The notes: generated from the letters alone by a model not told the origin. A stretch of DNA of 64,000 bases from Proteles cristata cristata (GCA_017311185.1 JAESUZ010000464.1:496001-560000), one strand, 5' to 3'; positions 37,201 through 49,088 are shown, counted from the first letter of the stretch. A program made the numbers and translations.

Positions 37201-37334
37201 ATTGTCCAGGCCAATGCCTGTAAGGGGTGTAGGGGCCATGACCAGCCATTCACTCGGGACAGGTTGGAGACTGGAGCTCGTTTGTTCCTGGCTTCCAGCA
37301 CGGCCTGTCTCTGGCTCCAGCCACACAAATCCAT
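25175..37334 (-). CDS. ZDHHC11: ZDHHC11, DHHC palmitoyltransferase (six coding exons)
   Basis: Six exons join in phase from an ATG at 37334. The predicted enzyme would S-palmitoylate cysteines of partner proteins and reside in internal membranes. Residues 1-71 hold an N-terminal tail and membrane segment 1 (about 41-61). Segment 2 (about 67-90) is followed by DPA at 91-93. The cysteine-rich zinc domain has Cys123, Cys126, His136, Cys137, Cys140 and Cys143, the catalytic DHHC motif at 148-151, then Cys157. Segment 3 lies at about 165-191 and segment 4 at about 218-256. A TTxE-like STYE follows in the last exon. Identity as ZDHHC11 rests on clear likeness to the human protein ([31 protein letters not shown]). 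The human protein is reported to act in STING/MITA signalling. All introns have GT-AG ends. The start codon follows directly on an acceptor, so an upstream non-coding exon is implied. The exact 3' end is uncertain. A ZDHHC11B-like paralogue cannot be excluded. Confidence 0.92.
25270..27705. other. ZDHHC11 intron
   Basis: GC-rich intronic sequence. Overlapping frames on both strands (up to about 200 codons near 26.9-27.5 kb) lack similarity to known proteins and are not called as genes. Confidence 0.6.
27706..27861 (-). CDS. ZDHHC11: ZDHHC11 coding exon (residues 206-258)
   Basis: This 156-bp exon lies between a CTCCGCAG acceptor and a GTACGT donor. It encodes [12 protein letters not shown] and membrane segment 4, ending HLLIFHVYL. 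Confidence 0.92.
29290..29610. mobile_element. Ancient interspersed repeat remnant in ZDHHC11 intron
   Basis: GTTGCCAGGGCTGCCATGAC near the start and CCCCAAATAAGGTCACAGTC near the end are hallmarks of a very old mammalian dispersed repeat, also seen near 5.4-5.65 kb and 63.0 kb. Family name uncertain. Confidence 0.5.
29999..30123 (-). CDS. ZDHHC11: ZDHHC11 coding exon (residues 164-206)
   Basis: This 125-bp exon lies between a CCCACAG acceptor and a GTATGT donor. It encodes membrane segment 3 ([19 protein letters not shown]) and the loop [13 protein letters not shown]. Confidence 0.92.
30393..30496. repeat. 31-bp minisatellite (about 3.4 copies)
   Basis: The unit beginning AGGCTCCCGCCACACTCACC repeats at a 31-bp period, with small differences in the third copy. 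It lies in a ZDHHC11 intron. Confidence 0.92.
31740..32110. repeat. Pyrimidine-rich (CCCCTCC)-like tract
   Basis: About 370 bp of almost pure C/T on the plus strand, made of CTCCCC, CCCTTCC and CACCCC variants. The transcribed ZDHHC11 strand is therefore a G/A-rich tract starting within 10 bp of the 3' end of the DHHC exon. G-runs of three or four could form quadruplexes. Confidence 0.8.
32118..32219 (-). CDS. ZDHHC11: ZDHHC11 DHHC exon (residues 130-164)
   Basis: This 102-bp exon follows TTCCTTCCAG and ends TACTG before GTGAGG. It encodes [13 protein letters not shown] and the catalytic stretch [20 protein letters not shown], so every expected cysteine and histidine is present. Confidence 0.95.
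32649..32824 (-). CDS. ZDHHC11: ZDHHC11 coding exon (residues 72-130)
   Basis: The acceptor CAG precedes GTGATTGGCGGG, and the exon ends ACGGT before the consensus donor GTGAGT. It encodes membrane segment 2, the DPA motif and the first zinc cysteines (QYCHLCQVT). The phase-2 end is completed by C of the next exon. Confidence 0.92.
37122..37334 (-). CDS. ZDHHC11: ZDHHC11 first coding exon (residues 1-71)
   Basis: The acceptor CTCTCTTGCAG is followed immediately by ATG, and the exon ends TATGGT before donor GTATCC. It encodes 71 whole codons, including SRVNGW and the first membrane segment ([16 protein letters not shown]). Confidence 0.9.
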
Positions 37335-38959
37335 CTGCAAGAGAGGAGGAGGGGCAGGCAGACATGGACTCCTGCATGGCCTGCGCGTCCAGGAGCACCC
37401 GGGGACTGCAGCCTGCGGCCTCTGGGGCCAAGGCGGGTGGGGGGGCCTCCCAGGAGGATCCAGGGGAGTCCTGCAGTCTGCCCAGGCCACAGCAGCGATG
37501 CAGCTCCACACACACTGTCCAGCGCACCCCCAGTGGGGCATGGCCGTGGCCCCTTCTGGGGGTGAGTGCACAGACTCATCAGAAAACAGATCACATGCAG
37601 AGGAAGACCCACTTCAGGAGGAGGCTCTAATCCCCAGGGAAACTGGAGAAAAGTGTGCAGGAAAAGCAGACCTATGGCCACGTGATCCTTTTATTTGCTG
37701 AAACCCTCAGGGAATTTCCTGCAAGTTTCCCTCGAGGACAGAACAAGACATCACGCCCCCAGAGAGTTCTGTTGTTCTTGCTGCAGAACAAAGGCCTGCT
37801 GACCAAGGGGCTTCTGGGGTCTCTGGGCGCTCTGGGGTCAACCAGGTCGAGCTGAGGGGCTGGGAGCATCCCATGTGGAAGGCAAGGCCAGCATACTGGG
37901 GTTTGGGCACACAAAAGCACCCTGTGTTACAACATGATTCCCCAGTGAAAACAACATTCAGATGGAAACACTTGCCAATGGAGAGGATGCCTCCCAAAAC
38001 GAAATCCCACCAACAGGGAGGTGGGCTCTAGGACACAATCACAGACCTCAGCACAGGGAGGCGAAGCAGGGGCGTGGGAGGAAACAGAAGGGGCATGGAG
38101 GGTGGCAGCAGAGACAACTGGCTTTGGAGTGAGTGAGGGGGTGTGGCGAGGACACAAGGGCGTGGGGAGGGCGTGGGGAGGGTGTGCGTCCACCCAGGAG
38201 CCTGCTGTGCCAGCCATGACGGGACACGTTCCATGGGGCTTCCCAGGATGGAAATGGCATCACTGACAACGTGTGGAAATGCTGAGATTGCAGCTGGCAT
38301 TGGATTTTGTGAAATTTGAAACAGAACAAGTTTTCAAGCTCTGAAACTAGTTTGAACCTGAACAGACCCAGCCAAATTGTCACTGGAACACAAGGCTGAG
38401 TGTGCAGACGCAGGGGCATGACTTCAGCGCTCCTCAGAGGTCCCTGGATGCTTCCCTGCATTCGAACTCAATGTGGCACCGAGGGCAACACTGTGCAGGG
38501 CACGAGTGAATCCTCAGTTGCCACGGCGGGACCACGTCTGCATGAGTGTGAGGTCACACCCACGCATGCGGCCCAAGCGGTGGTGGCGGGCAGCGCATAC
38601 TTACCCACAGTCACCGTGAGCCGGCGTGGAGGGCACTGCCGAAGTCGGGCCCCCGCGGGCTCCGTGGTCGTGTGGACTCTCGCAAGACTGGGGGTCTGGA
38701 GAGAGAAGATGCAGGTGGCAGCGGGGTGGCAGCCTCGTCCCTGCCCTTCACAGGCGCACGTGCTCAGCTCGCACAACTGCTCGGTTCTTCTAGTTCAGTT
38801 CTTGTCTCTCAGAAGCTCCCAGAAGCTCTCACCAGGACAAATATACAGTTCCAAACAAATGCACAAGCTCCTGCCTCCTGCCAGGACCAGACAGCAGTTA
38901 ATGAGGGCTCCAAGTGTGCATGAGACGCCTGTGCAGACACACCTGTCCACACGTTCACA

Positions 38960-39180
38960 CTCCACGTGTGCAACAGGCATGCGCATGCAAGACACCACAC
39001 ATGTGATAAGCCACCCACTCATACACCATACATACTGGACACAAACATGCAACACATACAGCACAGACACATAAACATCCACCACACTCACACATACACA
39101 CGACACACCACATAGACATAAACCATATATACAACACACACACAGGACGCACATATCACACACATGCACAGCACACACAC
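38960..39180. repeat. Degenerate CA-rich tract
   Basis: Interrupted CA repeats (ACACACATACAGCACAGACA-like) about 220 bp long, with no coding meaning. Confidence 0.8.
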
Positions 39181-42100
39181 CGCCCTAGATCTGTGTCTCT
39201 GCCCCTCCCCCAACTAATGGCCATCTCTTGCCTTTCAAGCCCGTGCTGGCCTCTCTCCCTAGACAACCTCCCTGACATCCCCACCAGGTCTGATCCAGGC
39301 CCTCGTCTACTCCTTCTGCAAATGCCGGGACTCAGGCCGTGGGAAGGGAAACTCATGATCTCCCTCCTGGGTAGGCTCGGTGGGGCCTGGGTCCCTTCTC
39401 ACCCCAAGCTTGGTTCCTGACGTCACCTCCACCTCCCCAACACAAACACGGCTGACGTTCGGGAGCTCCACGCAGAGGCCGCTGCACTGGCCAGTGTGGC
39501 TGTGGGCAGAGGCAGGCATTGTAACTGCTGACCCTGCCCACCAGGGCCGTCTGCAGGATGGCTGCCACCATGCCATGCTCCCCAGGACAGGGTGTCCTGG
39601 GCCACCTGCGTGTTCATGATATTGCAGCCTGGCACACGTGACCTTCAGAACTCTGACACAGGTCAGCCCCAAAATCACTGTTCTGCTCTGTGTCCTGCTT
39701 GGGATGTGTAGAGGTTACGCTTCCAAGTTCTCTGGTCACAGTAGAAGCAGGAGACACCTACCACCTGGGAGACAGAACCCGCTCCACTTCCTTCCTGGTC
39801 ATAGTCCAGGCAGGACAGAAAAGCACAGGCTTGCTGGGCCCAGGCCTAACTGAGGAGTAACAAACCCAGTTGCTGTGGCAACAATAGAACCCAAAGCGCC
39901 TCGTAAAGCTGGGTCAGCCCTGCGCCAGGGCCCCCGGGGCCAGCGGGGCCAGGGTAGGCACAACAGGCACAGCCTGCAGAGAAGATGCGGGGGCCCCAGA
40001 CAGGCCGGGTGGCAGGCGGCACCCGCAGGCTGCAGGCCATGTGTGGACCTGAGGTTTGCCTACAACACCTCCCATGGCAGCCACGCCCCCCCCCGCCCCG
40101 CCAAGGAACCAGTGCTGTGTCCTGGCCCCTAAGCTCCTGCTTGGGCCAGTGTTGCTTGTGACGACTGTCCCACTGGTGGACTCTGCCCTGGAAGCCCAGA
40201 CCTGAGCACTCCTTCCAGGTCAGGTCAGACACCACCGCCTTGAGCCTGCCCCCTCGGAGGTCACAGAAAGGCCATGGTGGCAGGGAAAATGTCACTAAAA
40301 GGCCAAAACAGAGGCAGGGGTGAGGGGCATGTGCACACTGAGCTCAGAAGAGTGTCTTTCCCAGGGACGGCTCAGCATCGACACCCCATTTCCCGGTCTC
40401 TCCCCTCAGGATCTCAGCTATCAAGTGCAGGAGTTTTCCAAGGCCCCCACTCAGCCATCTCAGATCCCGTTCCCCTCCTAAGTCTGGGCACAGCGTGAGC
40501 TCTGATGCCCCTGGCACCAGACAGCTCCCTGGGGTACCTGCTCTAGCGTCCCGCGTGCACGGAGTGCGGCCCTGCTGCCCAGCACCTGCAGTGGCCAGGT
40601 GTCCGCCTCCCACCGGGCAGCTGGGAGAGGCCCAGACAGACGGGTGGATTACGAGGCCACTGGGCAGGGGGCAGGGACCAGCTTGGAGGGAAGGCTGTGT
40701 CACCAACACATGGTCAAGAGCACCCTACTGGAGAGCCAGGAGACCTCTCTGCTGGGCCGGGGCTGGGCCACGTGGCTGGTGCCGAGGCTGACCTGTGGTC
40801 TGGGTCAGTCCAGGTCCATCCAGCCTGCTTCCCTGGGCTTCCACATTCTCAACACGCACCCTTTGGCCCCACATGCCATGCTGAGATCTCCAGGAGCAAA
40901 GTGTCCATGGAGGTAACAGGCACACTGATCCTGGCAGCCCTGTCTGACCACAGGCGGGTAGCAGGAGATGGGGCCTGGGATGTGAGGTGTGCTGGAGAAT
41001 GAGGGTGGTAGAGGTCGGTCACCGGACAAGGGGAAAGGAGAGACTGGCTGCCGCCTATGTGCCCTGCACACCAGGAAGTGCCCATGGCAGCCCCGAGCTG
41101 GCAGCAGAGCTCTGTGTGCCAACCTCCACCTAGAGCCACATTCCAGTGATGTAGGAGCCAAGGACTCCTGGGCCCAGTCCTGCCGTCCACCACTGTCCAC
41201 AGCGCGCCCCCAGAGATCCAGGGCAGACCACAGGCTGCCTGAACAGGAACTCAGACCCCCAAGAACATCGCCGTCGGCACAGCAGAGGCTGCAGACAGTG
41301 GGAGACGCTGGTGACTGAACACGGTTGGGGGCAGGGCACCCGCCAGAGTGCAGGTCTCCCACGGTGCACTCACCTCTGAGGCCACGTCTGACACAGAATG
41401 CTAGCTAGGCAGTGAGGCCACCACTCCCACTGGCAGAGCTCAAGCTGCGGGAAAGCACAGTCTTTACAGCACTTGAAGGGTCCATTCGGTACATGGAGAC
41501 ACAACGTCTCGGCCGCCTGCACAGAACGTGTCTCCCCAGGTGCACCTGTGTGCAGGCTGCCGGCCCCTCACCGGGGCTTCTCTCAGGCCTGTGACCTCAG
41601 CACCTGGTGCCCTGCCACCGCAGGAGGCCACCGGGGAGTGGGGCAGGGGCGGCACTACCCCAGGGCCCCCCAAGTCTGCGGGCGGTGGGGTCCCCTGGCT
41701 GACCGGGAGCCGCGGTGACCTCAGCCACTCACACCCATGAGAAATGAGCCTCCAAAGAGACCACTTTGGTCCATGAGAATAACTTCAGAAGCTACATTCA
41801 CCATAAAATCCCTAAGAAACAGACGTAAAACCAGAGCCATAACCCCGCCCAGGGCAACCAGGACCTCTACCCATGAACGGCTGCGGGCCCAGAAAGCCTA
41901 ACGGGACAAACGTCCTGTTGGCCCCACTCTGCAACCCACTCTCGTCCCCAAATGGCAGCCTGGTCTTCCCTTCCCTCAACACAAACACGCCCATATTTCT
42001 AAGGCTCACAGAGCAATCCCGTACTTGATCCATAACCTGCCGGACAGGAAGGTCACTCACAAGCTCTGCTCTGAGCCCGCCTGCAGCCCCACGGTGCACA

Positions 42101-42184
42101 CATCTAAACACACCACCCCCGAGGGGTCAGGACCAGGGTGCGGTGGGCAGGGATGTCAGGAACGAGTCTGAGGGCGGGATAGGC

Positions 42185-42540
42185 AGGTGCTGGCACTCAC
42201 ACGCACACACACATGCACTGACACACACACACTGACACATATGCCCACACGTGCACTGACACGGATCTGCATGCACGCTCACATGCTCACACGTGCACTG
42301 GCACAGATGTGCACATGCAGACGTGTACACCAGACTCAATGTGTGCACATGTGTGCTCACACATACGCTCACACATGCACTGGCACAAAGGCACACATGT
42401 GCAACATGATCACACGTGCTCACATTTACAGACATAAATGTGCATGCTCACATGCCACATGAGTACTTCTGTGCACGAGCACAGATGCACATACAAGACT
42501 GCACAAGTGTGCACACTCACATATGCTCACACTCTCCCTC
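42185..42540. repeat. Degenerate CA/TG tract with GCACTGRCACA-like units
   Basis: About 350 bp of alternating purine-pyrimidine sequence (CACACACACATGCACTGACA and variants such as TGCACTGGCACA). The strong alternation gives potential for left-handed DNA. Confidence 0.8.
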
Positions 42541-42776
42541 ACTGGTCTTGTTCTGAGTGTGGATTCCAGAAGAAAAGAGTAGCAAGATGAATCCGCCTCA
42601 TCCAGCACTCCGCCCAGACAGCCCCTCTCCCTGGGAAGTCCACAGTGTGGTTGAGGTGCTGTGGCTCGGCTGTGCAGTCCATGGCTGACACATGGCCCCT
42701 GAGGTTCTGAGGGACACTCCCCCTCACTACCCACCTGCCAAGTTACTCTGACCACCCAAAGCATCTGTGGGGTTTT

Positions 42777-42986
42777 TTTAAAAATTTTTTTGGTTTATTT
42801 ATTTTTGAGACAGAGAGAGTCAGAGCATGAGTGGGGAAGGGGCAGAGAGAGAGGGAGGCACAGAATCTGAAACAGGCTCCAGGTTCTGAGCACAGAACCC
42901 GATGCGGGGCTTGAACCCATGGACTGCGAGGTCATGCCCTGAGCTGAAGTTGGACACCTAGCCAACTGAGCCACCCAGCCGCCCCA
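42777..42986 (-). mobile_element. Feline SINE, moderately diverged
   Basis: A minus-strand copy flanked by imperfect duplicates CATCTGTGGGGTTTT (42762-42776) and CATCTGTGGGTTTT (42987-43000). It lacks the four-base insertion typical of the young copies. Confidence 0.88.
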
Positions 42987-43000
42987 CATCTGTGGGTTTT

Positions 43001-44865
43001 GACTGGGATCCTACCAGCTTCCTGGGGCAGCAGGCACAGGGAGGCAATCCAAGCCCCAGGTCCCCCTTTCGTGGCTGTGACACACCCAGGAAGGAGCAGC
43101 CTGAGTCCTGGTGGGGCTCATAGCAACAGCAGGGCATCCTTGGGCCCGTATTTACACGCTCTAAGTGTGACATCCTCAGAAACCCCATGCTGAGGGGTCG
43201 GCCAGATGTAAGAGGCCACGTCCTGTACGATTCCACTTAAACGAGATGCTCAGAACAGGAAAACCCATTCATGTCAAAAGCAGAGTAGGTTGCCAGGGGC
43301 TCTGGAAAGGACTGAGGGTGGCTGCTAAAGGGGGTGGGATTTTCTTTTGAGGGTGACGGAGATGTTCTGAATTCAACACACGTGGTGACAGCAGAACACT
43401 GTGAATCTACCAAATATCTTAGAAAGCTGCCCAAAATGGAACACTTTGAAAAATTCTAAAAACCTCAAAGACAAAAAAGTTACATCTGTGGCCCATGGGA
43501 GAATATCAAACAACTGAACACACAAATATTGGGCTCACCCCTAGATAATGTTTGTTTGTGTATGTTCGGGGGAGCGAGGGGGATTTGTTTAGAAAACAAT
43601 GGCCAAATGGTGTCTAAACATGATGCACATAAACCACAAAAGAGAGAACCCAAGGAGAAACAGACAAATCCACCACTAGTTTGGTCATGACTCTCTCAGG
43701 CAACAGTACCGTAGACCATCAGCAAGAGCAGCAGGCATCGGGCCTTGAGGGCAGAGTGACTCGGACACCCACGTAGGCCAGTCCCCAAAGACCACGTAAA
43801 GTAAGAGCCGTAAATTTAAGACTGAACCTGTGACTCAGGACAATACTCAGTACAGGAGTGAATTCACCTTGAAAGAGAGGCATCTAATATGAAAGGAAGA
43901 TTATGAAGACATAAAACCACTTTCTATGTCACACAGGAAGAGCAAACAGCCCTGTCCTCATGCTCCCCTTTCTCGAATTACCAAAAGTGACCTGCTTGAA
44001 AGTCTGATGGTCAATTTCTGGGCTAGTGCTTTACACAGGGATGTTTTTTCAGTTCTCGGAGGACCTGTAACGAAACCCAAGTGGATGTGTTTTTAAGTCA
44101 GTGTGGTAACAAATTCCTTAAAACAACAGTAGTTGCGTTATCTGCAGCACACAAACCAAGCAGAGCTCAGAGCTCCGAATGCTATCACCCCAAGGACTGC
44201 TGGGTAGCTCGCAAAGAAGCCCGCTAGCAGCGCATGTGCTATAAAATACTAACATCACACTTCCCAAGGCTCTCCTTTTTCTCCCAGTTGACCTCAGCCC
44301 GTGTTTCTGCTCTCAGCTTCCGTGACCCAACACAGCATCGCCCCCCGGCCTGTGCATCCCCTCAGCGTCCAGAGTGAGCACATTTCCTGGTCTCCGTCCT
44401 CACTGACACCCTCCCTGTCCCCACACACCCTCTATAAAACCCACTCGCTAAGGCACCTTGTGAAAGGCCAAACAGCTTTCATGAGAAGCATCTGGACTAA
44501 GGCACTGAAGTCTGCCATTTCTGCAGCGCACAGCAACCCCGTCTTTCACCGCCGCCTACACTAAACCAGAAGAGCAGCTGGCGAGGCCCTGCTCATACAG
44601 CCCCCTGGCCCACGTGCCACCGAGCAGGACGCCTGGCAGTAGCTGAGACGGCCAGTGTGGAGGGACAAACGCATCTATCAGAAAACGCAGACGCCTTCAA
44701 ATCTGATTTTCTATAGGCATTCTGGATAATTAAAGAAAAATATATAACCAATTCTAAATGGGAAACACTTTATTTCACTAATCAAAATACCTACTCACTG
44801 CGTACTTAGAACCCAGTATCAGGACAATATGGTGACAATATCTGCTATTTAAAAGCACTGTTTCA
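43001..44865. other. Unassigned stretch
   Basis: No recognised exon, RNA gene or repeat family. An 87-codon plus-strand frame at 44301-44564 has no recognisable features. Confidence 0.35.
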
Positions 44866-45061
44866 GAGGTGCCTGAGTGACTCAGTTAAGCATCTGAACC
44901 TTGATTTCGGCTCAGGCCATGATCTCAGTTTGTGAGATTGAGCCATGAGTCGGGCTCTGTGCTGATAGCACAGGCCCTTTTTGGGATTCTCTGTCTCCCT
45001 CTTTCCCTGCCCTTCCCCCATGTGTGTACTCTCTCAAAACAAATAAAATCTTTTTAAAAAG
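44866..45061 (+). mobile_element. Old carnivore SINE, plus strand
   Basis: A diverged copy beginning GAGGTGCCTGAGTGACTCAG, with TTTCGGCTCAGGCCATGATC and an AAATAAAATC tail. Confidence 0.82.
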
Positions 45062-45589
45062 ACACCTTTTTAAGACTCCACAGAAGCATATAATCTTAAC
45101 TGGTCTGAGAAGCTAATTACTCTGCATTCCTACCTCACTATTATTTGGGCATTCTCTCGATTTCTTTCTAACCAGTAACATCAAGAAAAAATCCAATGTT
45201 CTCCTCTGAGAAGATTCAGGCAGAATTTCAGTGAAGCACGATGTTGCAGTTTAAGGTCACAAAGCGAAGCTCCAGGAACACTACAAAAACGTGAGGCTGT
45301 TTCTGTTCTAAGGAATGTACGATTACTTAGGGGGAATTAGGTAGTTATCTGAAGAGTTTAATAACAATGTAGAAAGGTCACAATGCAGAGACCAGGCAGC
45401 TGCTGAGTGAAGGGTCAGGTGACAGATGCCCAGAGTAACGGGAGCTGGAGTGGCTTCTCAGGGAGGGGACCTTCGAGGACAGCTCTGGCTGCATCAGAAC
45501 TGTAACTCCTTGAAGGCCAACGGGACAAGTAAAAAGCTTAACTTCAACAGTTTATCTGGTTAAATAAAGAAAACCTCACATGCTCTTAC

Positions 45590-45682
45590 CATGAAGCAGC
45601 ACCACCCTGTTCCAGGCGATGAGATTGCTGTCGATGCGTTCTTGTCTGAAAATAGTAAGGCTGTCATCACATCATCAAGGAG
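45590..45682 (-). pseudogene. TRIP13: TRIP13-like exon with two-base insertion
   Basis: After TTTGCTCAG it encodes LLDDVMTALLFSDKN. Two extra bases then shift the frame; the correct continuation (SNLIAWNRVVLLHG) is found in another frame up to the donor GTAAGA. Confidence 0.9.
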
Positions 45683-46385
45683 CTGAGCAAAGAAAGGTAA
45701 AATGCGGATAAAGGTACAGACAAGGCAAAGGTTCCCACCAGAGGTGCTGCTGGAGCCGGTGCCGAGGAGATGGGACAGGTGCCAGATCAGCTCTCAGAGA
45801 CTGCTGGCACCAAGTGCCGGGTGCCTCACAGGCTTTCATTTTGGAAGAAACTCAGAACGTACGTGGCCAGATTGGCTGCTGCTACTCTAACTGTACAGAC
45901 ACAGAGGACCCACAAAAGGACTAGACTTAGCAAGGGATGAGTGGGCTCTTCCCTCTGGGACCGCACAGCAGCGGGCAAGCCACAGCACATTCACTCAGGA
46001 CAACAGCCTGGACTGTGGTCACGCAGCCCGGGGTGATGTGGGGATGGACTTCTGGCATCTCCCACAGCATGGGGGACCCTTCCCCTTGAAAGGGGGTTCA
46101 GACGAGCCAGTGCTTGCTCGGACCTGCCCACCTGCTCTGTCTGCCCCTTGGCCCTGCCTCCTCATCCCAAGGGGTTAAGACCACAATGCAGTGAAAGTTC
46201 TCCTTCCATTCTGCACCTCCCCTCCCTCCCCCGTGGGACAGGTATCTGGGACATGGGCTGCCGGGAGCCTGAAAAGTTCCCCAAAGCCTGTTTGACTCAT
46301 CGGGCTCCAGGACGCTGGAGAGCAACACAATACTGACCCCACCTCAAACAACCGGGCCTTCTTGCAGAGTAACACAGCAACTTAC

Positions 46386-46441
46386 ATGAGACTGGACCTC
46401 CACCTCGTATGCCAGGCTGTCCCAAAGCCCATGGGATTCAG
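46386..46441 (-). pseudogene. TRIP13: TRIP13-like exon, intact in itself
   Basis: This 56-bp exon between CTCTCCCAG and GTAAGT encodes ESHGLWDSLAYEVEVQSH (human EFHGLWDSLVYDVEVKSH). No lesion is present. Confidence 0.9.
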
Positions 46442-47180
46442 CTGGGAGAGAGGAAAACAAAATCCCAATTTTAGGAAAGCAAGCACTACACTGATCTGTG
46501 AGGTCTGCCCTGAGCCACTGACACTCTCTATGTTACCACATATAACTTGCTGAATGTCTCATTACTGGGAAGTTAAATTTTCGAATTTTTTCTTAAAAGT
46601 TTACTTTTTCTTTAAAGAAAAATATCTGGCAGCACACAGCTTTCAACAGACAATTAAATGGAGTACGGGGTTACTTTCTTGTCATGTGACCATGCACAAG
46701 TATCTGCTGTGGGCCGTGCTCTGCCACAAGCACACAAGCACAGGGCCTGCCCCGTCGCTCTCTGCACCAGCCAGCGGGGGTGGGGGGGGTGAGGCTGGTC
46801 TGGGCCGGCAGTCAGGACACCGGACGGAAGTGCTGAGGACTCCACCTGCTGGAACCATGGCAGAGTCCACAGGGAAGCCCAAATAAGGCAGGAGGAAGGG
46901 TGGTCCCGGCAGGTGATGACCAACTGGGAAGGAAAGAACACCTCCAGATTCACAGCACCATCTCTGAGGGACCCTCCTGAAGGAACACAGTCTTACGGTG
47001 GATTTCCTACTTTTACCTTGTGACATGCCCTCCATTCCACAAGAAATAAAACACCCTGAAAACCTACAAAAGCGATGGATGAATACAACCTCCCTGGCTA
47101 ACTGACTTGGAGAACTCAAGCCTCTGACCGACCTCTGATGTCACGTCCCGGGTTCGCCACCACCCACAATGCCTATGCTC

Positions 47181-47309
47181 CTGTGGGCAGAACCCAGTGA
47201 CTCACTGCCGTGATGTTCTCAGGCTCCTCCGACAGGGTCTCACTGCTGGGGCCACTGTCATTCAGCTGGAAGATGTAAGTGTAATCGTACACGCACCCAA
47301 GTAGATGGG
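47181..47309 (-). pseudogene. TRIP13: TRIP13-like exon with frameshift and dead donor
   Basis: After CATCACAG the frame reads PIYLGACTITL (human PIDLSACTVAL). A single missing base then moves the rest to another frame, read as YIFQLNDSGPSSETLSEEPE and SHWVLPT. The base pair after the terminal CACAG is GA rather than GT. Confidence 0.9.
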
Positions 47310-47492
47310 CTGTGATGAGAAGGAAAGCCAAAATAAACTCACACAGACTGAAAATAACTCCATTCCCAATTCTAGCTACAAAGATTAGACTGTACATTCA
47401 AAAAATTAAAATTGAATATACAGAATGTTAGAAACTAGTTCTTAAATTAGATAAAGAAGCTGTTATATTCAGATTCAGTATCAACTCTTTTT

Positions 47493-47703
47493 TTTTAATG
47501 TTTTATTTATTACTAGGAGAGAGAGAGAGACAGCGTGAGCAGGGGAAGGTCAGAGAGAGAGGGAGTCTCAGACTCTGAAACAGGCTCCAGGCTCTGAGCT
47601 GGCAGTCAGCACAGAGCCCGATGCTGGGCTCGAACCCACGAACCGCGAGATCATGACCTAAGCGAAAGTCGGACGCTTAACCAACTAAGCCACCCAGGCG
47701 CCT
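47493..47703 (-). mobile_element. Young feline SINE in TRIP13-like intron
   Basis: This near-consensus copy is flanked by the perfect duplicate CAGTATCAACTCTTTTT at 47476-47492 and 47704-47720. Confidence 0.95.
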
Positions 47704-47720
47704 CAGTATCAACTCTTTTT

Positions 47721-47870
47721 AAAATTTTTCTTGAATGCTGAGGACAAACTGAGGGCTGATGGGGGTGGGGGGGAGGGAAAGGGGGGTGACGGGCATGGAG
47801 GAGGGCACTTGTGGGGATGAGCATTGTCTGTTATATGGAAACCAACTTGACGATAAACTATTAAAAATGT
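47721..47870 (+). mobile_element. LINE-1 3' UTR fragment
   Basis: CTTGAATGCTGAGGACAAAC, a G-rich run, GAGGAGGGCACTTGTGGGGA and GTTATATGGAAACCAACTTG are the end of a plus-strand LINE-1, like that at 1070-1205. Confidence 0.85.
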
Positions 47871-49088
47871 TTCTCTTCCCTTATGTCTAAAATACCACTT
47901 TATTGTTCTTTGTATCATGAAAGTTACGTGTTTGTTGAAAACATATGAACAATACAGAATGAAGACCGTCAAAGTCTTGCATCCAACCTCACACATGCAA
48001 TGGTCTATAACGCAGCCACATGTACTTGACCAAAAAGTATTCGATCACACCGTTTTCTAACTGTGCCTTTCTCACTTCATTTTCACAGCTATGCCATATT
48101 TGGTGTGATTGTATCATTTACTTAGCCAATCTCTGACTGACAGATAACTAAGATATATCAAGTTGTTAGCTACTATTAATGATGTGTATAAAAAACAGCC
48201 CACACGTTTCTACAAAATCACATAATTATGTGTTAAGATTCCTCTAGGTGAACCACAAAGATGAGACTGCTACAGTGGCTAATCGCCAGCACCCATGACC
48301 TCCACTTAGGCTGTGTTAATCTGTCTTTCCTCGGTAGCACTTCTGCCTTCTCCAGGGTGTCCAGAATCAAGTATGGTGTGTAAAACTGACAAAGCCACAA
48401 CTGTTAGTAGAAGAAAAGGGAGCTCCACCTTCTAAGTAAAATTTTAGTGTGAAACCAATGCTTCAAAATCAATTCTTTATAAAACAGGAGCCATGCAAAT
48501 AGAGGTGATGCATCAGACACTCTGGGTTGTTTCTATAGTGACAAAATGCCCCAATGCACCCACCCTCTCCCACAGTGATGGTGGGCGAGGCAGTCCACAT
48601 GCCGGACTAGAAGAAGCCCTTCTCCACGGCAGGCCCATCGCGTCCCTGCCGTCCCCATGCCTCCTGCAGTGCATGCCCACTGAGAGCTGCACAGACATTT
48701 GCTGACTGGAGGGACAGAGGCCAGGCACAGGGGCCCTGTCAGCACAGCACCCCCTTCCACAGCACTATGCTCTGCTTTCCCAACACAGTCCCCCTCCTGT
48801 GCTGTGGGCATCCTGACATGGGGGCCGCCTCCACGCCCAGCACCTCGCTCTTCACCAACTGATCAAGGAACCAATTTCTGACAATATGCCATCAAAGCAG
48901 CAAGTGGATACCCATGACACTGACGTCACGTTTTTTAAGTAAACTCAACACCCAACGTGGGGCTTGAAACCCATGAACCTAAGATCAATATCGCATGATC
49001 CGCCAAATGAGCCAGACTGGTACCACCATGACCCTGACTTTGTATTCAGATATGGATTAGCGATTTCACAGCAATATGAATCATTTAC
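47871..49088. other. TRIP13-like intron
   Basis: Intronic sequence between TRIP13-like exons; no additional gene recognised. Confidence 0.5.

Larger units (their letters stand above)
37335..45589. other. ZDHHC11 upstream / TRIP13 remnant downstream interval
   Basis: About 8 kb between the ZDHHC11 start codon and the last recognised TRIP13-like exon. It holds two CA-type tracts, two SINEs and two exon-like minus-strand segments with good splice sites but no recognised coding match: 38605-38694 (acceptor CTCTCTCCAG, donor GTAAGT) and 41374-41444 (acceptor TTTCCCGCAG, donor GTGAGT). Either could be a 5' non-coding exon of ZDHHC11. I found no exon for the TRIP13 ATPase core here. Confidence 0.45.

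Noticed and set aside
45590..47309. Membrane protein reading of the TRIP13-like exons (e.g. hydrophobic stretch before HLLGCVYDYT)
   Set aside because: The hydrophobic part is the intron's polypyrimidine tract read through; the exon proper matches TRIP13 in sequence and splice phase.
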